From Kiloniella sp036960845 (lineage in GTDB: Bacteria > Pseudomonadota > Alphaproteobacteria > Kiloniellales > Kiloniellaceae), in NCBI GenBank assembly GCA_036960845.1, contig JBALWN010000001.1, positions 186,001-250,000 on the forward strand: a stretch of 64,000 bases of DNA, in the 5' to 3' direction. The translations under genes were made by a program, and so were the position numbers. Shown here one piece after another: positions 8,954-16,521 of the stretch; position 1 is the stretch's first letter, and each line of letters begins with the position of its first letter. Below the pieces are notes generated by a model, which was given only the letters and a program-made list of their open reading frames with translations, was not told the DNA's origin and did not search any database.

Positions 8954-9017
8954 AGGTCTGCACTCGTCTTGAACGTTCGTGCAAAACTTTTGAACAACAA
9001 ATTTGTAGAGCAGACCT
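8954..9017. promoter_or_regulatory. Inverted repeat between DUF2000 gene and AraC-type regulator
   Basis: AGGTCTGC (8954-8961) and GCAGACCT (9010-9017) are perfect inverted repeats 48 bases apart. Between them lie the palindrome GAACGTTC and a second TTGAAC half. This is the divergent promoter region, so an operator array for the AraC-type regulator is possible; a structured 5' leader of the DUF2000 mRNA is the alternative. The following 9018-9217 is AT-rich with nothing else that I can support. Confidence 0.35.
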
Positions 9018-9217
9018 ATGATTTAATGAATATTATTTTATAACACTCGTTTTATTATAAACATTTTAGAAAAATTTTATGCAATAAATCCATACCTAAA
9101 GTTACCAGTTTGAAATAATGCAAGAATTCTTATAATTCGGTGTATAAAAGAGAAATTAAATTCAAGGTTTACAGAAAATTTCACACATTTTGGATTACCA
9201 TTTTTGGGCTGATACCA

Positions 9218-10099
9218 ATGAAACGAGACACCAATAAAGAAAGAAAGTATGACATAGGTCTTAACCGTTCATGCCGATCTTCTTTGCCTCAAATTGGTGA
9301 TGTTGCCAAAATAACCTCCGCGCCTTCCGTTCCAGGTATGTCCCGGATTGAGGCTAGCTTTGTGGGGGATTTTTTCGAACCCCACAGGCACGATACCTAT
9401 GCTCTGGGCCTGACCATGCAAGGTATTCAGGCCTTTCAATACCGGGGCGAGCGGCGATACAGCCATCCCGGCCGTATTATTGTCCTCCATCCCGACGAAT
9501 TACATGATGGAGGATCTGGTACGGACCAAGGACTTCTTTATCGCATGCTGTATCTTGAACCTTCAGTGGTGCATGAGGCCTTAGGTGAGACATTCAAAGG
9601 GTTGCCTTTTGTTAAAGCCCCAATTATCGATGATCCTGCCCTACAACGCGCGATGATAGAAGTGCTCGGCCAAATGGGTGATGAGTTAAATGATCTCGCC
9701 GCTAGTGATGCCATTAGCGGGATTGCTCAGGGTTTGGTGCGACACAGTGATGACCTTGCTCAACAACCAGATAGGTCCTGTAAAAAAGCTGTAAATCTTG
9801 CCCGCGATTTTCTCTATGAAAATGCCTTTAGAACGGTGAAATCAGAAGAATTAGAAGAAATTACCCGTCTCAACCGTTACGCCCTCTCCCGCCACTTTAG
9901 AGCAAGTTTCGGCACCAGCCCGCATCGTTTTTTACTGATGCGACGACTTGAATTTGCCCGGAGCATGATCGAACGACAACAACCCTTAGCTGATGTTGCC
10001 TTTACTGTTGGTTTTGCTGATCAAAGCCACCTGACCCGTCATTTCAAACAAGCCTTTGGCATCACCCCGGGAAAATGGGCACAATACATAACTCAATAA
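9218..10099 (+). CDS. AraC-family transcriptional regulator with N-terminal AraC ligand-binding cupin
   Basis: From the ATG at 9218 the protein has 293 residues. The N-terminal AraC-binding cupin is marked by FFEPHRHDTYALGLTMQG and HPGRIIVLHPDELHDG; the C-terminal double HTH by LNRYALSRHFRASFGTSPHRFLLMRR and a second LADVAFTVGFADQSHLTRHFKQAFGITP. An in-frame GTG at 9140 would add 26 residues rich in Lys and aromatic residues that do not look like the family, so I prefer 9218; neither start has a strong ribosome site. It is followed 148 bases downstream by an MFS transporter in the same direction. AraC-type cupin regulators of this kind often control a neighbouring exporter, so that gene is the first candidate target. 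Confidence 0.92.
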   Translation: MKRDTNKERKYDIGLNRSCRSSLPQIGDVAKITSAPSVPGMSRIEASFVGDFFEPHRHDTYALGLTMQGIQAFQYRGERRYSHPGRIIVLHPDELHDGGSGTDQGLLYRMLYLEPSVVHEALGETFKGLPFVKAPIIDDPALQRAMIEVLGQMGDELNDLAASDAISGIAQGLVRHSDDLAQQPDRSCKKAVNLARDFLYENAFRTVKSEELEEITRLNRYALSRHFRASFGTSPHRFLLMRRLEFARSMIERQQPLADVAFTVGFADQSHLTRHFKQAFGITPGKWAQYITQ

Positions 10100-10247
10100 A
10101 ATTCGATGTATCCTAGCAAAGCTAACCTTTTATCAATAAAAACAACCTCGGTTGCGATAACCGCTTGATCCTTGTGGGCAAAATCAATCAGACTGCTTAT
10201 AGGCGCTATAAAACTTCCAGATTCTAAAGCAGCGGAACCTATAAATC

Positions 10248-11501
10248 ATGTGGCAGACAATTAAGTCCATTTCCTCGTTGCTCTTGAGCTTTGGTATGCT
10301 GATGCTGGGTCAAGGGATGATCAACACCCTGCTTGGCCTGCGTAGTCGTATTGAGGGTTTCTCTACAGAAACCACCGGCTTCATCATGACAGGTCAGTTT
10401 ATCGGCATGCTGATCGGGGCTTTACTTGCTGTACGCGTAATATCTGCCGTCGGACATATCAGATCTTTTGCCGCCTTTGCTTCTATTCTTTCTGTCGCGG
10501 TTCTGGCGCACGTCTTATATGCCGACCCCATTTTCTGGTTTGCACTACGCCTTGCAACAGGATTTTGTATGGCCGGTATGATCATGGTGGTGGAGAGTTG
10601 GGTCAACGAACGCTCCGTAAACGAAAACAGAGGTAAAATCCTCTCGCTTTATATGATCACAAGTTATGTAGGATCTGGATCAGGCCAGTTTATGCTGCTG
10701 CTTGGCGATCCCGCACAATTTCAGCTCTTTGTCATTGCATCCATGGTCTATTCCTTTGCCTTAGTGCCGATATTACTCACCCGCTCCACCGCGCCCAAGC
10801 CGATCACTCCGCAAAGAATGAAATTTACCAAGCTATTTCTAACCTCACCCGTCGGGGTCATCGGCACAGTTTGCGCAGGTATGTCCAATGCATCCCTTAA
10901 TGGCATGGGCGCCGTCTTTGCCGGGGAATCAGGGCTGACTCTTCCGCAAGTGTCGACTTTTATGGCTGCAGCAATTTTTGGCGGCATGCTGCTGCAATTC
11001 CCCATCGGACGTATTTCTGATCGATTTGATCGACGCACGGTATTGATCATATCAGCCGGATCGACAGCACTTTTAGGACTGGTTGTGATTTGGGCGACCG
11101 GACAGGATATAGTATTCTTGATCGCGGCCATTGCCCTATACGGCGGATTTTCCTTTACGATCTACGCCATATCTTCTTCCCAGGTAAATGACATGGCCGA
11201 TCGGGATAAATTGGTCCAGGTTTCTGCCGGATTACTTATCGCCTATGGCGTGGGTGCATCTATTGGCCCTGTTGTCGCAGCGCAGTTTATGACCCTTGCT
11301 GGACCCAACGGGTTCTTCATGTTCCTCATCGGTGTCAATTGTACTCTGGTTGTTTTCACTTTCGTCCGTATATTCCAACGCCGCCGACATCTCGAGCAAA
11401 AAGCAACCTTTATGCCCTTGGGCGGCATGAATGTGAGTAGTAAACAGCTCTATACAGCAGCAGTCACAGCCGAACAGAAGCCTTCAGAAGACTCAAAATA
11501 A
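10248..11501 (+). CDS. MFS transporter, YcaD-like
   Basis: 417 residues with about twelve hydrophobic helices. The best match from memory is the YcaD branch of the major facilitator superfamily: an N-terminal GQGMINTLLGLRS, the helix-4 segment GFCMAGMIMVVESWVNE and the loop motif GRISDRFDRR in the second half. Substrates of YcaD-like proteins are not established. The C-terminal 30 residues (QLYTAAVTAEQKPSEDSK) form a hydrophilic tail. A long inverted repeat starts 24 bases after the stop. Its upstream neighbour is an AraC regulator. Confidence 0.9.
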   Translation: MWQTIKSISSLLLSFGMLMLGQGMINTLLGLRSRIEGFSTETTGFIMTGQFIGMLIGALLAVRVISAVGHIRSFAAFASILSVAVLAHVLYADPIFWFALRLATGFCMAGMIMVVESWVNERSVNENRGKILSLYMITSYVGSGSGQFMLLLGDPAQFQLFVIASMVYSFALVPILLTRSTAPKPITPQRMKFTKLFLTSPVGVIGTVCAGMSNASLNGMGAVFAGESGLTLPQVSTFMAAAIFGGMLLQFPIGRISDRFDRRTVLIISAGSTALLGLVVIWATGQDIVFLIAAIALYGGFSFTIYAISSSQVNDMADRDKLVQVSAGLLIAYGVGASIGPVVAAQFMTLAGPNGFFMFLIGVNCTLVVFTFVRIFQRRRHLEQKATFMPLGGMNVSSKQLYTAAVTAEQKPSEDSK

Positions 11502-11524
11502 TATCAGCCAAAAATATGAGTTTG

Positions 11525-11660
11525 TTTGGGCGCTTTTGGATGAACAGTAAGAGCCTATAAGGGAGATCGAAATTGTTTCGCTCTTTAAAATTCTAGGGGG
11601 ATAGAATTGTAAAACCAAAACGATATATCAGCCCTTACCGCTCATCCAAAAGCACCCAAA
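11525..11660 (-). repeat. Long inverted repeat with nested hairpins; candidate structured RNA on the minus strand
   Basis: TTTGGGCGCTTTTGGATGA (11525-11543) is repeated inverted at 11642-11660 with one change, and the pairing continues inward through GTAAG for about 30 bp in all. The four mismatches (C/T, A/G, A/G, A/G) all become G-U pairs if the minus strand is transcribed, but A-C mismatches on the plus strand. Inside are CGAAA/TTTCG and a hairpin AATTCTA/TAGAATT whose minus-strand loop reads TCCCCC. The element fills the gap between the MFS gene and the convergent lipoprotein gene, so a minus-strand transcript would be the lipoprotein 3' UTR or a separate RNA. No T-run follows the outer stem. 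Confidence 0.55.
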
Positions 11661-11697
11661 TTCCAATTTTTATAAGCTGGCTGCATAAACGGCCTCG

Positions 11698-12066
11698 TTA
11701 ACCAACAACGTTGTGCCCGCGTCCTGTCATGCAATTCTTTACGATCTGTTTTCGCTCATCCTGAGTATCCCAGGCCTGAGAGCCAGCACCAATACCAGCA
11801 CCAAGTACGCCACCGATCAATGCACCGCCAAGCCCCTCGCTGAGCCCGCCCACAACTGCACCTAAACCTGTACCCAATAAGGCACCGTTTTGTACATCTC
11901 CGTTCAGGTATCCACGTTGATCTGCTACCTCAGCACAAGCGGTAAGGTCTGTTTCATAGGCTGTATCTTGTGTGCCATCGACAATCGGCCTGTAATCAGC
12001 GCCTGTATTGCTACACGCCGACAGACCTAGAATGGCAACCGCCCCCATATATACGTAAAGTCTCAT
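11698..12066 (-). CDS. Glycine-zipper lipoprotein
   Basis: 122 residues. The N-terminus MRLYVYMGAVAILGLSAC is a lipoprotein signal peptide with the lipobox LSAC (Cys18). Residues about 62-96 form a glycine-zipper segment with GXXXG-type repeats, able to insert in a membrane or pack helices, as in YMGG-like and 17-kDa-antigen-type outer-membrane lipoproteins. The C-terminal stretch has a pair of Cys residues (Cys45 and one near residue 114) that could form a disulfide. It is a single gene with a long inverted repeat just beyond its stop. The function is unknown; a structural or stress-related envelope role is the usual guess for the class. Confidence 0.82.
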   Translation of the reverse strand: MRLYVYMGAVAILGLSACSNTGADYRPIVDGTQDTAYETDLTACAEVADQRGYLNGDVQNGALLGTGLGAVVGGLSEGLGGALIGGVLGAGIGAGSQAWDTQDERKQIVKNCMTGRGHNVVG

Positions 12067-12259
12067 TACTATGATCCCAATTAAAGTTCTGCAAAGATAT
12101 TGGGATCTGTTTTAGGGAGAGAGACTGACAGCAATCTGACGGGGTAAAAGTAAAAGATTATTTATATTTATTCTTAGCCGGTAACCTGTCTTCCCGGTTA
12201 ATTACTTGAACTGGCTCAATTACATACATACCATCCCCTAATTGTAGAGGATTATCGAT

Positions 12260-12790
12260 TTGAAAAAATTAATTGTAGCATTCGCATGTTTAGTCCTGGT
12301 TGGCTGTAAAACAACTGAGGAAAATCAAACAGTAAAATATTCTGAAAATGGCCGATTAAATGTTGAGCAATACACTTCTCTTTTCAATGAGCCCGGAATG
12401 GCAGCTACCTATTCTGTATGTTTGAATAAAACCAAATCCGAAAACATTTCTCAAACTATGTTTAGCACGTTGAATCAAAGAACAATGACACCACAAGTGT
12501 CAAAACACATGAAAGAATTGCAGCATAAAATTGCCACGGCAGATGTGGCGAGCTTACAAAATGCATGCCAATGTGAGACCAAAAGTAGCTGGTTAGAAAG
12601 AACCTATTCGGAAACAACCGCCCTAAACGAGCTCGTAGAAGGCAAAGAAGTCAGTAAAATTGACCTTTCTTTTGTTAGGGTTAAAGAGAAGCCAAATTCA
12701 ATTCCACCTGCCGAATTTTTTACACAGGGGTTAGCCAAATGTTTTAGTGATGAGTTCGAGATGACCCAAGATATTGAAAAAATGCTCTAG
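12260..12790 (+). CDS. Hypothetical lipoprotein with TTG start
   Basis: 176 residues beginning with MKKLIVAFACLVLVGC, a clear lipoprotein signal with lipobox LVGC (Cys16). The start is TTG; AGAGGA eight to thirteen bases upstream supports it and no nearby ATG gives a signal peptide. The mature part is hydrophilic and mainly helical with Cys at about residues 54, 113, 115 and near 162, including a CQC motif in LQNACQCETKS. I recognise no family. It is AT-rich relative to its neighbours. The distance to the LysE-type gene is 35 bases, so the two may be cotranscribed. Confidence 0.75.
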   Translation: MKKLIVAFACLVLVGCKTTEENQTVKYSENGRLNVEQYTSLFNEPGMAATYSVCLNKTKSENISQTMFSTLNQRTMTPQVSKHMKELQHKIATADVASLQNACQCETKSSWLERTYSETTALNELVEGKEVSKIDLSFVRVKEKPNSIPPAEFFTQGLAKCFSDEFEMTQDIEKML

Positions 12791-12825
12791 CAACGTTCTC
12801 TCGTTTTCATTACAGGAAACAAGTC

Positions 12826-13452
12826 ATGGAACTCCATTTATTCCTTATGTTTGCAGCAACGACTGCAGTTATTATTTCCTCCCCCGGTCCCTCTGCGATT
12901 TTGGTGGTCTCTCAAGGAGCCAGTAGTGGTCTAGGGCGGGCGATATTTGGAATTCTTGGCATTGCTGTCGGCGGTATGATCTATTTCACGCTCTCAGCAA
13001 CGGGTGTCGCGTCACTCATACTCGCCTCTAGCCTCGTTTTCTCAGTCATAAAATGGATCGGCGTTGCCTATTTATTATATTTGGGCTGCAAAGCTCTTTT
13101 CAGCCGCTCAGCCCTGATAGACATAAAGCCCGGTGCCACACAGAAAAAACGCTCCGCGTTCTTCCTACAGGGGCTGTTCATTATGCTATCCAATCCTAAG
13201 GCCATGCTATTTTTCACGGCCATCATGCCGCAATTTATCGACGTATCCAAACCCATCGTGCCCCAGATACTGATCATGGGTGCCACCACTTACGCCCTTC
13301 AGGTTCCGATCTATTGTGCCTATGCCTATATGGGTGAGCGTCTAACACGCGGGGGAATCAATGCATCGTTGGCCAATGGACTGAATAAGGTTGCTGGTTG
13401 TGCTTTGATATTCGCTGGCCTGAAAATGGTCGGGGTTACGATCAGTAGGTAG
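12826..13452 (+). CDS. LysE/RhtB-family amino-acid exporter
   Basis: 208 residues with about six membrane helices. Family motifs are ISSPGPSAILVVSQGASSGLGRAIFGILG near the N-terminus (the conserved PGP region), YLLYLGCKALFS in the middle, and LFIMLSNPKAMLFFTAIMPQFI, the conserved NPK motif of the second half. RhtB-type proteins export homoserine, threonine or related amino acids and sometimes lactones; the substrate here cannot be predicted. The nearby kbl/tdh threonine catabolic genes are suggestive only. AGGAAAC lies about eight bases before the ATG. Confidence 0.92.
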   Translation: MELHLFLMFAATTAVIISSPGPSAILVVSQGASSGLGRAIFGILGIAVGGMIYFTLSATGVASLILASSLVFSVIKWIGVAYLLYLGCKALFSRSALIDIKPGATQKKRSAFFLQGLFIMLSNPKAMLFFTAIMPQFIDVSKPIVPQILIMGATTYALQVPIYCAYAYMGERLTRGGINASLANGLNKVAGCALIFAGLKMVGVTISR

Positions 13453-13483
13453 AGTTTGAAGGGTATATATCCTTAGATACATT

Positions 13484-13565
13484 TATCGTTCAAGCGCCAC
13501 TGAGGCTTTACCTCGCATATGCTCGGGGGCGTGGTCACGCTTGCCAGATCAAGGTAGTGATCTGG
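13484..13565 (+). repeat. Dispersed intergenic repeat, copy B (compensatory hairpin)
   Basis: Shares ATCGTTCAAGCGCCACTGAG and TTTACCTCGCATATGCTCGGG with copy E. Its 3' hairpin differs from the others at several stem positions, yet still pairs perfectly: CCAGATCA (13544-13551), loop AGGTAG, TGATCTGG (13558-13565). It starts 31 bases after the LysE-type stop. Confidence 0.78.
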
Positions 13566-13601
13566 AGGTATCGCCCAAGCCGCTAAGGCCTTTTTGCACT
13601 C

Positions 13602-13684
13602 ACGCCGCGTAGGCTGGTCCTCGCATAAGCTCGGACGTGCACAGAAATTGGGATCACACTTGCCAAATTGAACAGTCAATTTGG
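13602..13684 (+). repeat. Dispersed intergenic repeat, copy C (diverged 5' half)
   Basis: Immediately follows copy B in tandem. The 5' half is diverged (ACGCCGCGTAGGCTGGTCCT), but CTCGCATAAGCTCGG and the hairpin CCAAATTGA (13663-13671), loop ACAG, TCAATTTGG (13676-13684) are intact. Copies B and C fill the convergent gap before the cupin gene. Confidence 0.7.
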
Positions 13685-13709
13685 TGACTTAAAAACTAAA
13701 CTGAAGTCT

Positions 13710-14195
13710 TTACTTCTTACCCACGTTGCCAGCAATAACCTCAATATCGGCGATATCGACCAAATCAAAAGCGGGCTCTTTTGTGCAGTAGATGCGTTTA
13801 TTGAGTTTTGGATAGTCACAGATATCAAAATCGCATCTTTGCCCGACCACAATGTATTTTAATGCCTCATCACCAATGTTGGTTAAACTGTGGGCTTTGC
13901 CCCCTGTACGATAGCCAATGAAGTCTCCTGAACTAACTTCGTGTTTTTCATCGCCAATAAAGGCAAGGCCCCGGCCAGACAGAATATAGAGACACTCCTC
14001 TTCATGTGAATGTACATGAAATTCAGTGGAGTCTTTACCCGGCGCCACTTCGACAATATGAAAGCCAAATCCCGTCAACCCTGTGAGGTCGCCCAAAGAC
14101 TTACCTGTCCTCTGCGCATTCGGGTTCAAAAAATGATCTGCCGTACGCGCTTCCATCCCATCGATTTCAGCTTTTTTAATGAGGTATTTATCCAT
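13710..14195 (-). CDS. Cupin-domain protein
   Basis: 161 residues. One cupin fold is visible: motif 1 FHVHSHEEECLYILSGRG (about 58-75) with the two His and the Glu used for metal binding, and motif 2 GDFIGYRTGGKAHSLTN with the third His. A metal-dependent enzyme or a small-molecule binding protein is possible. The extended C-terminal tail (VVGQRCDFDICDYPKLNKR) is typical of a cupin group often annotated as having glyoxalate/hydroxypropionic aldehyde-related roles, but I do not assign a reaction. It lies 23 bases downstream of the isochorismatase-family gene on the same strand, probably in one operon with it and the NUDIX gene. Confidence 0.87.
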   Translation of the reverse strand: MDKYLIKKAEIDGMEARTADHFLNPNAQRTGKSLGDLTGLTGFGFHIVEVAPGKDSTEFHVHSHEEECLYILSGRGLAFIGDEKHEVSSGDFIGYRTGGKAHSLTNIGDEALKYIVVGQRCDFDICDYPKLNKRIYCTKEPAFDLVDIADIEVIAGNVGKK

Positions 14196-14218
14196 GTTCT
14201 CTCCCTACTAATCACTTC

Positions 14219-14782
14219 TTATAAAAGGTCTGAACTCTTTATGACCTGGCAGTATTCACCATCCATATTGGCAAGCGACATATCGTGTACGTCCTGAGCG
14301 GACCGAAGCTTTCCGGCATAATCGGGGAAGGCAAAAGTAAAGCAGGCGTCTTCGAGTAAAAATGTATCAAGGCCGAGGTTCCCCGCATGGCGCACGGTGG
14401 CCTCAACCGAGTTGTTGGTGATTACTCCCATGATAACCAGGCTATCTATGCCGTTGGCCCGCAATTTCTCTTCCAGATCTGTACCAATGAAAGCTGAATT
14501 GACAGCCTTCCCAATAACCGTCTCCGTTGCTAAGGGGGCGACTTCAGCTTTAAAGGCATGGGTTACCGTCCCCGGTGCATAGGTAGATCCCGCGTTTACG
14601 CTATCGTGGCGAACATGAAAAACTGGCCGATCAGCTTCGCGCCAAAGCTTCAGCACAGCCGCCATTTTTTGTTCCGCATACGGATTGTTTCTGGGGCCGT
14701 GTTCCGACCAAAAAGGCTGATCAATGGCTTGCTGCACATCAACGATCACAAGAGCAGTGTTTTTATTTATAAACTCTGACAT
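14219..14782 (-). CDS. Isochorismatase-family hydrolase-like protein, catalytic Cys replaced by Ser
   Basis: 187 residues from the ATG at 14782, chosen because AAGGACA lies ten bases upstream; an upstream ATG at 14818 would start inside a dispersed repeat. The fold motifs are present: Asp15 in VIVDVQQ, Lys92 in IGKAVNSAF, and the loop GVITNNSVEATVRHAGNLG, where the family nucleophile is normally Cys but here is Ser125. The Asp-Lys-Cys triad is therefore incomplete. It may be inactive on amides, use a different chemistry or bind a ligand only; Ser at this place occurs in some relatives, so it is not a sequencing error by default. It sits between the NUDIX and cupin genes, all reading leftward. 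Confidence 0.88.
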   Translation of the reverse strand: MSEFINKNTALVIVDVQQAIDQPFWSEHGPRNNPYAEQKMAAVLKLWREADRPVFHVRHDSVNAGSTYAPGTVTHAFKAEVAPLATETVIGKAVNSAFIGTDLEEKLRANGIDSLVIMGVITNNSVEATVRHAGNLGLDTFLLEDACFTFAFPDYAGKLRSAQDVHDMSLANMDGEYCQVIKSSDLL

Positions 14783-14802
14783 AGAGTTATGTGTCCTTTT
14801 GT

Positions 14803-14894
14803 TTCGTTCAGGCGCCACTGAGGCTTACCTCGTATAAACTCAGGTATCCCTTTCTGATTATTGGAAGACTGACCAAATTGAGGATATCAATTTA
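14803..14894 (+). repeat. Dispersed intergenic repeat, copy D (overlaps the NUDIX stop)
   Basis: Shares TTCGTTCAGGCGCCACTGAGG, TTACCTCGTATAAACTC and the 3' hairpin AAATTGA (14875-14881), loop GGATA, TCAATTT (14887-14893); the middle part is replaced by unrelated bases. The TGA stop of the minus-strand NUDIX gene (14887-14889) lies inside the hairpin, so the repeat overlaps the end of that gene. Confidence 0.72.
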
Positions 14895-15354
14895 CCGCAT
14901 CACTTCGATTAAGGCACTTTTCAACAATCTCCAAAGATTCCTTATTCATCCCAAACGTCATTAACTTCAACCCTTCATCAAAAGTAACCCACTTGATCTC
15001 TTTGTGTTCATCAGACAAGGTGGGATTAGCACTCACTTTTGCGTAGAATACATATTCGGTTATATGCGTAGCGTCTTTCGGGTAGGAGTGCCTCCAAACG
15101 TCTTTAATTGGGTATTGGTAAGAGAAATCTGTGATGTCTATTTTATTCAAAGAGATCCCGGTTTCCTCCTTAACCTCTCTTCTTACGGTATCTTCAAGTG
15201 TTTCATCTTTCTCAACCCCACCTGTTACGCCTTGCCAGAAAGAAGGTAATTGCAGGTCAGCTCGCTCATTTCTGTAAAAAACCAGGTACTGGCGGTCTTT
15301 CCATTTATCCTCATCATACAAAAACACATTAACTGAAAATGGCATTCTCATCAT
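14887..15354 (-). CDS. NUDIX hydrolase
   Basis: 155 residues with a complete Nudix box: Gly45, Glu51, Arg59, Glu60, Glu63, Glu64 and Gly66 fit the pattern G-x5-E-x7-REU-x-EE-x-GU exactly. The family hydrolyses nucleoside diphosphates linked to other groups, using Mg2+. WRHSYPKDATHITEYVFYAKV downstream resembles bacterial dATP or dihydroneopterin-triphosphate pyrophosphatases, but specificity cannot be set by eye. Two further in-frame ATGs (15351, 15345) are possible starts. The last codons and the stop are made by the dispersed repeat, so the C-terminus may have been altered when that repeat arrived. Confidence 0.92.
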   Translation of the reverse strand: MMRMPFSVNVFLYDEDKWKDRQYLVFYRNERADLQLPSFWQGVTGGVEKDETLEDTVRREVKEETGISLNKIDITDFSYQYPIKDVWRHSYPKDATHITEYVFYAKVSANPTLSDEHKEIKWVTFDEGLKLMTFGMNKESLEIVEKCLNRSDAVN

Positions 15355-15501
15355 TTATCCAGTTTCATAATCAAAATACGGTAAAAGGTAATCTAGGAGT
15401 TCTTCGATACGTTGCTTTAAAATTACATATGATTTGAGCAGGAATCTATGGCTGCTAACAGGGACTACTACACACTTAAACGAACAAGAGGCTATAGCCT
15501 C

Positions 15502-16404
15502 CTAAATGAAATTATTCTCTGGGAGGTTGAATTTTTCAACCATAAAGTCGACGAAAACTCTTACCTTTGGGGAGAGATGACGCCCTGGAGGATAGATGGC
15601 GTAGATCGCGCTGTCAGGGACGTGGTAGTCGGGCAAGATTTCAGAGACCTTACCAGCCTTGATCGTGGGCCCAACCAACCAGAGCGGTAGAAGGCCTATG
15701 CCCATATCTTTCCCAATGAGATCCATGATGACTTCGGGGTTATTTGTTTCAACCGCACCTGTGACATGAACGGTTTCTTCCCCGTCTGGCCCATCAAAGC
15801 GCCAGTCGTTGCGAAAGGCCCGAGAGGCATAGATCAGACAATCGTGATTTTCCAAATCTGTCGGTTTTTTCGGGCTGCCATGTTTTGCCAGATAGGCAGG
15901 TGACGCACAGACCACCCGACGGTTGGCGGCCAGCTTGCGCGCGATCAAACTGGAATCTTCCAGATCACCAATGCGCACCGCGAGGTCATAACCTTCGCTG
16001 AGCAGATCGACAAAACGGTCGTGGAGGTTAAGATCCAGTTTGATCTCTGGATAACGCTGCATAAACTCGGGGATCAACCCGGTAATCCACAACCGTCCAA
16101 AAGCCACGGGCACATTAAGTTTTAAGGTTCCCCGCGGCGCGGCATGGAGGTTTGCCACCGCATCTTCGGCCTCTTCCACATCTGCGAGAATCTGCCCGCA
16201 GCGATCATAAAACCCCTTACCCACTTCGGTCAGGGAAAGGTGACGCGTGGTACGATTAAACAACCGCGCCCCAAGACGATCTTCAAGACGCCCAACCTGC
16301 TTGCTTACAGCAGAAGGAGTAAGAGACGACGCCCGTGCAGCCGCCGAAAAGCTGCCCTCGTTCACCACCTTAACAAAGATGCCCATCGCAGAAAGATTAT
16401 CCAT
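15502..16404 (-). CDS. LysR-family transcriptional regulator (CrgA/DsdC-like branch)
   Basis: 300 residues. The N-terminal HTH (about 1-60) includes GSFSAAARASSLTPSAVSKQVGRLEDRLGARLFNRTTR, very typical of the large group of LysR repressors near CrgA and YhjC. The effector domain follows, with LKLNVPVAFGRLWITGLIPEF. It lies downstream of and in the same direction as tdh, with 117 bases between, rather than divergent, so it may or may not control kbl-tdh. The plus-strand frame opposite its 3' end (15448-15690) is a shadow. Confidence 0.94.
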   Translation of the reverse strand: MDNLSAMGIFVKVVNEGSFSAAARASSLTPSAVSKQVGRLEDRLGARLFNRTTRHLSLTEVGKGFYDRCGQILADVEEAEDAVANLHAAPRGTLKLNVPVAFGRLWITGLIPEFMQRYPEIKLDLNLHDRFVDLLSEGYDLAVRIGDLEDSSLIARKLAANRRVVCASPAYLAKHGSPKKPTDLENHDCLIYASRAFRNDWRFDGPDGEETVHVTGAVETNNPEVIMDLIGKDMGIGLLPLWLVGPTIKAGKVSEILPDYHVPDSAIYAIYPPGRHLSPKVRVFVDFMVEKFNLPENNFI

Positions 16405-16521
16405 GTGTTCACCTAGAGTCTGAGTTTACTTATGACGCTGAGGAACAAATAACAGGATCATCTTAGATTGTAACTAACAAAATGGAATTAATTAATATCC
16501 ACAGTATGCAAATTAGAAATC

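Noticed and set aside
12170..12205. TTAGCCGG/CCGGTTAA inverted repeat
   Set aside because: Short, with one wobble pair and no T-run; nothing to tell it from chance in a spacer.
15448..15690. 80-residue plus-strand frame
   Set aside because: Lies opposite the 3' end of the LysR gene, follows its codons in antisense, and has no family resemblance.
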